DNA from: Arcuatula senhousia
Lineage: Eukaryota; Mollusca; Bivalvia; Mytilida; Mytilidae
Assembly: GCA_963971305.1 (NCBI GenBank)
Contig: OZ020306.1
Location: 41,747,512-41,811,511, forward strand
Direction of reading: 5' to 3'
Length of the DNA: 64,000 nt
A program made the position numbers and the translations under genes. Under the pieces are notes generated by a model. It saw only the letters and a program-made list of their open reading frames with translations. It did no database searches and was not told where the DNA came from. Each line of letters starts with the position of its first letter. The stretch's first letter is position 1. Shown in pieces: positions 60,901 through 64,000 of the stretch.

Positions 60901-63705
60901 AAAATTAACTTGTTTATAGCTATTTGGATTAAGAAGTATTTTTAATTTTTGGTTGTCATTATATTGTTCATAATGATCAGTATTTTCAAAAAAATCTTCG
61001 ATTAATTTTTTTCGCAAAGACTCGTTTGTCTTGCAATGTAGCAGAAAATGAGCTTCGTCCTCTACCACATTGCAAGAAACACATAATCTTTGCTCTCTAG
61101 GGACTTTTAAGTATCTACCCTTTTCTATAGCTAAATTATGGTCGCACATTCTATTAATGAAAATCCCGAAATTACATAACATAACTTGTATTTTAGACTT
61201 AGGGGAGAAGCTGCTTGGTATGGGCTTGGCTGGGAAAATGAAAATAAGTTTGTTTCTTGTCTGAAATTCATTTTTGAAGACTTGGTTATTGTTTTGCAGT
61301 TAAAATAGTAAATGCAAAATAAATGCATAAAACATTATAAAGAAAATGGATCCACAATGAGAATCTCGGTAATACAGGGTAATGTCGAAAACTTTTTATG
61401 TAAAGATTTATCCCGGAAATTTACCGTGTGTTCTACAACCATGGGCCATTCGAAAAGCTTGCCTACATTCTCGAAAATGTCATAACCAAAAGGTATGTTA
61501 CAACCAAAATAGACCGACATTGCGTCTATGATTAACACGTTTTGCGCACTAAATTGTTTCAATTGTAATATGCCCATGGAAGTAAGATATCAATACATTG
61601 TTTGCTGTGAAAATCCCAGACATGGCCCTAAAACAAGTACACATAAATCATGACCAAATTAAGTCTTTTGAATTCTATCAAACTCAAGAGACGCCAATGG
61701 CATAGCGTTCCACGTTTTAAAGGCACACTTCCGTACCCTTGCGTTATTCTAATTTTGCCTTCAAGTTTTTCATCACCTGAATACTTCACTTTACATCACA
61801 CCTGTCCCAGGTCGATGGTCACAGCACAGGTGTTCTTGTGACACGAAAATCATGTTTTGATCTTATTTTGAGACATCTAAATTGGGCGAAAAATTTTGGT
61901 TTCGACCGATAATAATTGATCATTAAGGAAATGGGATTTTCATGTTGTCCGGCGTTCTGTTTACAAATTTGTAGTCTTAATGTGTATATAATGGCTAATG
62001 GCCGAGTAAATTGATGTATTAAAAAGTTTACGATCATGACGAGGGATAATTTCCTTGATTTATAGCAAAAATATTCCACTAACGTGTTAAATGAGTTTTC
62101 GTATATTCAACATGCTAATCTTTCTATAACGGTGGCATTTGATTTTGGCTTTATTTGTAAACATGGTAAACAAACAATAATTGTGGTCATGGACATCTTA
62201 AGACAAATAACCATTATCTTAAGTATGTTTATTCTATTTTAAATTTCAAACATTCTGGCTTCCCATCATGTATCGATTTAATTTTATAAGTACGTGTCCT
62301 TTCTGAAAAATGTGGCAAATTAAAAATTCCTTTGTGCGGTCCACGAGGAAATGAAGCTGATGAGAAAAGTCGTTAGAAAACAATTTCCTTACCAGCAAAC
62401 ATAAAAATGATTGTTCAAAATCATCCACAATTATAGTTTTATTGCAATTTAACAATAATACAGTCCAATGAACCACAAAAAAACTAAGAGGGGACGTATG
62501 AATTTATAAGGACCTTGCAGGCAATGAGTTTAGAAAAAAATATCAATTATTCATTTGAAACCTGACACAAATGTTATAAAAGCTAAGCCCATAAGACTTT
62601 AAAGGATATTGAATCAATCGACCCATTCGTATATTATTTATTTTTCATTATTTAATCTAGAAATCATCTAGAACAAATTGTTTTTATTTCATTTCACAAA
62701 AGGATTTCAATTAAACAAAAACACTTTCAAATGAGTCAATGGATTTTAAATACAGATTTTAAATTTAAAATAACTAAAAGAATTATTTATCAAATATTTG
62801 ATTGTATAATCTAACACTTGAAACTTAATTAAATTATACGGTTACATTAGGGATTATTGGGGAACCAGTGGGGGTGAATTGCATTACACCCCCCCCCCAC
62901 CTCTGCATGGGCCAATTAAAGTGACACCCCTTTTCCGTGTCACTGTGAGAAGTCAGACAACACGATACCATCTTATTCATTTTGACATTTCAAAATCTTA
63001 GATAATATTAGATAAACCATATAGATTGGGATAAAAAAAACAACACCTCGATGAATTGACCACCTTTAACTTTCTTGAAAAGTATGAAAAACGAGTAGAC
63101 AATGAAAAAGTAAAGCACTAATAATTTCATAGATTATTTAACACAAAAAAAAACTTTCATTTTTCCTGTCATCGAAGGTACGCATGTATGGACTGTCTTT
63201 TTGTTGTCGTTTTTTTTTTTAATATATATTCGGAAATCAAACAAACCTTTTTCTGCACAATATTTTTTCCAGAATCTGATGTTGTATTCCCACTTTTCAA
63301 ACTCTCCAAAGTTGAACTTGACGAATCTGAATCCTGAGGATGATGATGGATTTTAGAGGTAGGTGAACACGGCGAAGGACTACATAGTGAAGATTTCGGC
63401 GAAGTCCGTGATTTCAAATTATTTTGTACCACAGACTTAACATCACTATAAATTCCAGGTTTTAAAATTTTCAACTCTATTCCTTGTTTCACTCTTGGTG
63501 ATAATTTGGATTCAACACTATTTAATACTGACATTTCTTTTCCAGAAAACATTGATCCACTATTACTATTTTTGATAGTAGCTATCCCATGATTTTCCCT
63601 AAAATTTGAATTTATGACACAATTTTGTAAATCCTGAGAATTATTATTCCTCATAAAAATTTCTCCGTTGCTTTTGATTTTTGAGGCAGAACTTAAATCC
63701 ATCAT
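33853..63705 (-). CDS. DIXDC1: Dixin (DIXDC1) gene: CH domain, coiled coil, DIX domain; two alternative first exons
   Basis: Positive regulator of Wnt/beta-catenin signalling: its DIX domain polymerises with Dishevelled and Axin, and its CH region is linked to actin. Exons in coding order: 1a 63705-63247 or 1b 57521-57462, then 53873-53744, 52353-52228, 50219-50077, 49307-49210, 41388-41171, 40566-40424, 40165-40085, 39581-39372, 38661-38608, 38097-37951, 37560-37450, 37094-36927, 36428-36344, 35667-35547, 35065-34957, 33927-33853. All phases agree. The protein is about 692 residues from 1b (human DIXDC1 is 683) and about 825 from 1a. In 1b numbering: CH about 20-128, Ser/Arg linker to about 255, coiled coil about 260-507, DIX about 613-690 ([53 protein letters not shown]). 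The gene spans 30 kb and is loaded with mobile elements. Confidence 0.93.
33983..34653. mobile_element. 671-bp MITE flanked by TTAA, in last dixin intron
   Basis: Perfect 16-base inverted ends AGGCATATTGTCTACG (33983-33998) and CGTAGACAATATGCCT (34638-34653). TTAA directly outside both ends (33979-33982 and 34654-34657) fits a piggyBac-type target duplication. The interior has no coding frame. It begins 56 bases beyond the last exon's acceptor. Confidence 0.8.
34957..35065 (-). CDS. DIXDC1: Dixin exon 16, DIX domain core
   Basis: Acceptor TTTCTATTACAG, donor GTAAAA. It encodes [20 protein letters not shown] then [16 protein letters not shown], carrying the TLKDFK and YRYLFKxLDPEFG motifs used in head-to-tail DIX polymerisation. 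Confidence 0.96.
35547..35667 (-). CDS. DIXDC1: Dixin exon 15, start of DIX domain
   Basis: Acceptor TTCTTTTCAG, donor GTAAGA. It encodes [20 protein letters not shown], then [19 protein letters not shown], the first strands of the DIX ubiquitin-like fold. Confidence 0.95.
36344..36428 (-). CDS. DIXDC1: Dixin exon 14 with two in-frame donors 12 bases apart
   Basis: It encodes [20 protein letters not shown] then RSPITSIP. The first donor is GTAGTC after position 36344. A stronger GTGAGT follows position 36332 and adds Gly-Ser-Gln-Pro. Both leave phase 1, so both isoforms stay in frame. Confidence 0.85.
36927..37094 (-). CDS. DIXDC1: Dixin exon 13
   Basis: Fifty-six codons beginning [20 protein letters not shown] then [20 protein letters not shown]. 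The DLS(Q/E)VRDAI..LR ... DPQ.H.LD pattern is conserved in vertebrate dixin. Donor GTGAGT. Confidence 0.93.
37450..37560 (-). CDS. DIXDC1: Dixin exon 12, coiled-coil end
   Basis: Thirty-seven codons: [20 protein letters not shown] then [17 protein letters not shown], phase 0 at both sides, acceptor TTTTTACAG, donor GTTAGT. Confidence 0.9.
37951..38097 (-). CDS. DIXDC1: Dixin exon 11, coiled coil
   Basis: Forty-nine codons including [20 protein letters not shown] and [20 protein letters not shown], phase 0 at both sides, donor GTAAGT after a run of G. Confidence 0.92.
38608..38661 (-). CDS. DIXDC1: Dixin exon 10, short coiled-coil exon
   Basis: Eighteen codons, [18 protein letters not shown], between TTTATTTTCAG and GTAAGT, phase 0 at both sides. 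Confidence 0.9.
39372..39581 (-). CDS. DIXDC1: Dixin exon 9, coiled coil
   Basis: Seventy codons, phase 0 at both sides. It encodes [20 protein letters not shown], then [20 protein letters not shown] and EKQSLESEK. Donor GTTTGT. Confidence 0.93.
40085..40165 (-). CDS. DIXDC1: Dixin exon 8, Pro-rich break in the coil
   Basis: Twenty-seven codons, phase 0 at both sides (acceptor GTATTTTACAG, donor GTAGGT). It encodes [20 protein letters not shown] and TSPSEQV. As a symmetric exon interrupting a coiled coil, it is a natural cassette for skipping. Confidence 0.82.
40424..40566 (-). CDS. DIXDC1: Dixin exon 7, coiled-coil start
   Basis: Acceptor ATATTTCCAG, donor GTAAAA. It encodes [20 protein letters not shown] then [20 protein letters not shown] and ELMKLQDL, where the heptad pattern begins. 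Confidence 0.9.
41171..41388 (-). CDS. DIXDC1: Dixin exon 6, Ser-rich linker
   Basis: Acceptor TTCTCTTTTCAG, donor GTAAGT. It encodes [20 protein letters not shown], then [19 protein letters not shown] and further Ser/Pro-rich residues to SSDTVY. It is probably disordered and phosphorylated; no fold is recognised. Confidence 0.9.
41389..49209. other. Long dixin intron, mostly featureless
   Basis: About 7.8 kb of AT-rich sequence. Apart from the MITE at 42345-42626, it holds a poly-G run at about 45178-45189 followed by a degenerate inverted pair (CAGGGGCTTGAGTTC near 45216 against GAATTCAAGCCCCTG near 45309). A less AT-rich patch at 47555-47640 contains GTCACGTGAT. No exon with matching phase was found. 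Confidence 0.5.
42345..42626. mobile_element. 282-bp MITE with GGCACGGACCATTTGATTTT ends
   Basis: The left end AGGCACGGACCATTTGATTT, with TCTGGGGGG, is mirrored by CCCCCCAGAAAATCAAATGG, with TCCGTGCCT. The inner part alternates GCCAGGAAATTTTTTT-like words with T runs. This is a recognisable mollusc repeat type from memory. Confidence 0.85.
49210..49307 (-). CDS. DIXDC1: Dixin exon 5, basic linker
   Basis: It encodes [20 protein letters not shown] then [12 protein letters not shown], phase 0 in, phase 2 out at GTAAAA. The joined codon AG|G gives Arg with the next exon, 7.8 kb away. Confidence 0.88.
50077..50219 (-). CDS. DIXDC1: Dixin exon 4, CH domain end
   Basis: Acceptor TTTTCTTTTCCAG, donor GTATAA. 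It encodes [20 protein letters not shown] then [20 protein letters not shown] and TTITGIAQ. The [13 protein letters not shown]...ALAAHFKP string is diagnostic of dixin CH domains. Confidence 0.95.
51854..51899 (+). repeat. Exact 23-bp tandem pair
   Basis: ACCAAATTAGCACTGGTCCT plus AGG occurs twice back to back, in the intron between dixin exons 3 and 4. Confidence 0.9.
52228..52353 (-). CDS. DIXDC1: Dixin exon 3, CH domain middle
   Basis: Acceptor TTCTTTTCTCAG, donor GTAACA. It encodes [20 protein letters not shown] and [21 protein letters not shown]. Two extra degenerate copies of its acceptor and first 30 or so bases lie just upstream (52353-52545). Confidence 0.93.
52323..52545. repeat. 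Triplicated splice acceptor and 5' edge of dixin exon 3
   Basis: The roughly 79-base unit (GATGGACACCACTCAA, (A/C)GTCTCACCCCCTGA, then the purine tract of the acceptor, TGTGTTAGAAATGTTAGGGC) occurs three times. In minus-strand sense, acceptors CAG|GGGGTGAGAC fall at 52353/52354, at about 52433/52434 and at about 52511/52512. Only the first is followed by the complete exon. The two outer copies run into intron after about 33 bases and reach a stop codon, so they are decoys or poison acceptors if used. Confidence 0.85.
53538..53566 (+). repeat. 5' hairpin of a further array-element family, truncated
   Basis: ATGCCCC ... GGGGGCAT forms a hairpin followed by ATAGTATTCAGGTATGTTTG and TCTGTCC. It has the same lead-in structure as the hairpin-capped arrays but no tandem array follows. 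A degenerate relative lies at about 30820-30865. Confidence 0.5.
53744..53873 (-). CDS. DIXDC1: Dixin exon 2, CH domain start
   Basis: Acceptor TTTTATTCTAG, donor GTACGT. It encodes [20 protein letters not shown] then [20 protein letters not shown], the first helices of the calponin-homology domain with the [10 protein letters not shown] core. Ends in phase 1. Confidence 0.93.
53874..57461. other. Dixin intron 1, rich in ACATGTA words
   Basis: No exon was found. Alternating TACATGTACATGTA-type words are especially dense at 54630-54760, 55730-55745, 56420-56480 and 57190-57270. These are self-complementary and of unknown function. A MITE at 56514-56760 is listed separately. Confidence 0.5.
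56514..56760. mobile_element. 247-bp MITE in dixin intron 1
   Basis: The left end GTATTATTTAGAATTGGAAC, then TATTATCAAATATGGAATTT, is mirrored by AAATTCCATTTTTGATAATA, then ACTCCAATTTTAAATAATAC. CTGTG...CACAG words form a secondary inner inversion. No coding content. Confidence 0.8.
57462..57521 (-). CDS. DIXDC1: Dixin alternative first exon 1b
   Basis: It encodes [20 protein letters not shown] and ends at a GTAAG donor, phase 0. The ATG has G at -3 and +4. No convincing acceptor lies just upstream, so this is likely a true first exon. A four-base-upstream out-of-frame ATG opens a short overlapping frame. The SWMEWR end flows into [14 protein letters not shown] of the CH domain. Confidence 0.8.
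57540..58250 (-). promoter_or_regulatory. DIXDC1: Candidate promoter for dixin first exon 1b
   Basis: Upstream of the 1b ATG there are two ETS-type words CTTCCGG (58014-58020 and 58238-58244). Immediately next to the first is TAGGTGGCGCTA (58021-58032), which resembles the core of a CTCF site. No TATA box is evident. Motif matches alone are weak evidence. Confidence 0.35.
58408..58519. repeat. Near-perfect 112-bp hairpin
   Basis: The left arm (CACAGGCACTTGTTT, then TCTATCAATGATAGGGGGTA, then GAGTATGTATAAAAG) pairs with the right arm (CTTTTATACATACTCTACCC, then CCCATTATTGATAGA, AACAAGTGCCTGTG) apart from a six-base bulge and one or two mismatches. The loop is only a few bases. It could be a tiny foldback transposon or an inverted duplication. 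Confidence 0.85.
58556..58963 (+). repeat. Dispersed GAATAGAGAATAATGGCC-type repeat, host of a nested insertion
   Basis: Same vocabulary as 10030-10200 (ACAGAATAGAGAACAATGGC, AACAGATAAAGAA, AAAGAATAGAGAATTATGAC). The text breaks off near 58963 and resumes at 60556-60610, on the far side of an array element, indicating insertion of that element into this repeat. Confidence 0.6.
58964..60555 (-). repeat. Hairpin-capped tandem-array element, AGCTCACC family, minus orientation
   Basis: Read on the minus strand: hairpin AGCTCACCTGGCC.../...GGTCAGGTGAGCT (60555-60527), GCCATCACTTGGCGTCC, a GTC-rich run (60511-60491), about eight units of about 157 bp marked by GTTGCTTGCTTAAATGTTCA, and a 3' end GAGCGATTTAGGCTCCTGGG then AGCCTCTTGTT. 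It is longer than its relative at 27010-28027. The array is well preserved, suggesting a fairly recent insertion between dixin exons 1a and 1b. Confidence 0.88.
60690..61182 (-). mobile_element. LINE-type retrotransposon 3' end
   Basis: The minus-strand frame 61182-60850 encodes the C-terminal tail of a non-LTR reverse transcriptase polyprotein: [19 protein letters not shown], then [18 protein letters not shown], a zinc-knuckle-like Cys/His pattern with the typical EDExHFLxxC. After the stop, the untranslated tail ends in ACAATAAATTTGATTTGATT, a short TTTGATT repeat typical of such 3' ends. It is 5' truncated: no RT core is seen upstream of 61182. Confidence 0.8.
61200..63246. other. Intron or intergenic sequence between dixin 1a and the LINE fragment
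   Basis: No supported exon. A poly-C run lies at about 62888-62898. Short open frames, including an 80-codon one at 61335-61577 on the minus strand, show no family resemblance or splice-phase support. Confidence 0.4.
63247..63705 (-). CDS. DIXDC1: Dixin alternative first exon 1a (153 residues)
   Basis: It starts at ATG 63705 ([18 protein letters not shown]) and ends with KNIVQKK before the donor GTTTGT, phase 0, compatible with exon 2. The encoded segment is disordered: a central [20 protein letters not shown], then a Ser/Pro-rich tail ([32 protein letters not shown]) with many SP sites. I do not recognise a domain. The gene assignment rests on strand, position and phase; a separate gene is possible. 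Confidence 0.65.
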
Positions 63706-64000
63706 GTTCAGTTTAAAGCGACCTGGCCACTCACTAATGAACCCGATAAACGATTGGCAATTTGTGGCATGTAGGATTTGATATACGGCACTTGCGATGG
63801 GTCATGGTAGTGATTAAAAGGCTATGATCCCTGATAATTTGTGCAGGTCGCCACAATGGGAAATGTATCAGCGAGCGTCGCGGGTCGAAAATCAACAGCG
63901 TAAGAGTAAATAAGCGATAGTATCAATAAATTGAGGCTCTCAACGGGAATCGAATCTAAAATTAAAAAAATCCTATAAGAAAGAAAGTACCATCTGTTTG
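63706..64000 (-). promoter_or_regulatory. DIXDC1: Sequence upstream of dixin exon 1a, candidate promoter
   Basis: Less AT-rich and with more CpG than the neighbouring introns, for example GCGAGCGTCGCGGGTCG at about 63872-63888. An ATTGG (inverted CCAAT) lies at about 63753. No TATA box is obvious. The window ends here, so the full promoter is not visible. Confidence 0.3.

Noticed and set aside
61335..61577. 80-codon minus-strand frame near the LINE fragment
   Set aside because: No recognisable motif, no matching splice phase and not part of the LINE frame.

Overview
This window is animal (metazoan) genomic DNA, most likely from a marine bivalve and plausibly a mussel. It is AT-rich, its coding exons are short and split by long introns with GT/AG splice sites, ACATGTA-type words are scattered throughout, and it is densely packed with MITEs, foldbacks and hairpin-capped tandem arrays of the kinds known from bivalves. 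The species call is an inference; no search could be run.

Two host genes can be assembled exon by exon with consistent reading phase. On the plus strand (16481-23394) seven exons encode a protein of about 321 residues related to tight junction-associated protein 1 (TJAP1/Pilt). On the minus strand (63705 down to 33853) eighteen exons, including two alternative first exons, encode a dixin (DIXDC1) homologue. It has an N-terminal calponin-homology domain, a central coiled coil and a C-terminal DIX domain, about 692 residues from the proximal start and about 825 from the distal start. The two genes converge tail to tail across about 10.5 kb of repeats.

Left flank (1-16400): a decayed Penelope-like retroelement fragment (1102-1990), then a structurally complete 3728-bp Merlin (IS1016/IS1595-related) DNA transposon at 6057-9784. 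The Merlin element has 82-bp terminal inverted repeats built from nested palindromes and an exact 8-bp target duplication. It holds a DDE transposase broken by one frameshift and a divergently oriented intact 240-residue gene of unknown function. After it come a retroelement-like 3' end, two hairpin-capped tandem-array elements and several other repeats.

Middle (23400-33850): an array element whose unit repeats contain clusters of nuclear-receptor half-sites, a second type of hairpin-capped array, a MITE and a foldback. A related and larger foldback occupies a TJAP1 intron.

Dixin territory (33850-64000): introns hold a TTAA-flanked MITE, other MITEs, a near-perfect 112-bp hairpin, a second long hairpin-capped array and a LINE 3' end. 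The acceptor and 5' edge of one CH-domain exon have been tandemly triplicated. No rRNA, tRNA or CRISPR array was recognised.

The best candidates for something undescribed are the two-gene Merlin element with its unknown passenger protein, the shared architecture of the hairpin-capped array elements (including their nuclear-receptor half-sites), and the triplicated splice acceptor in dixin.
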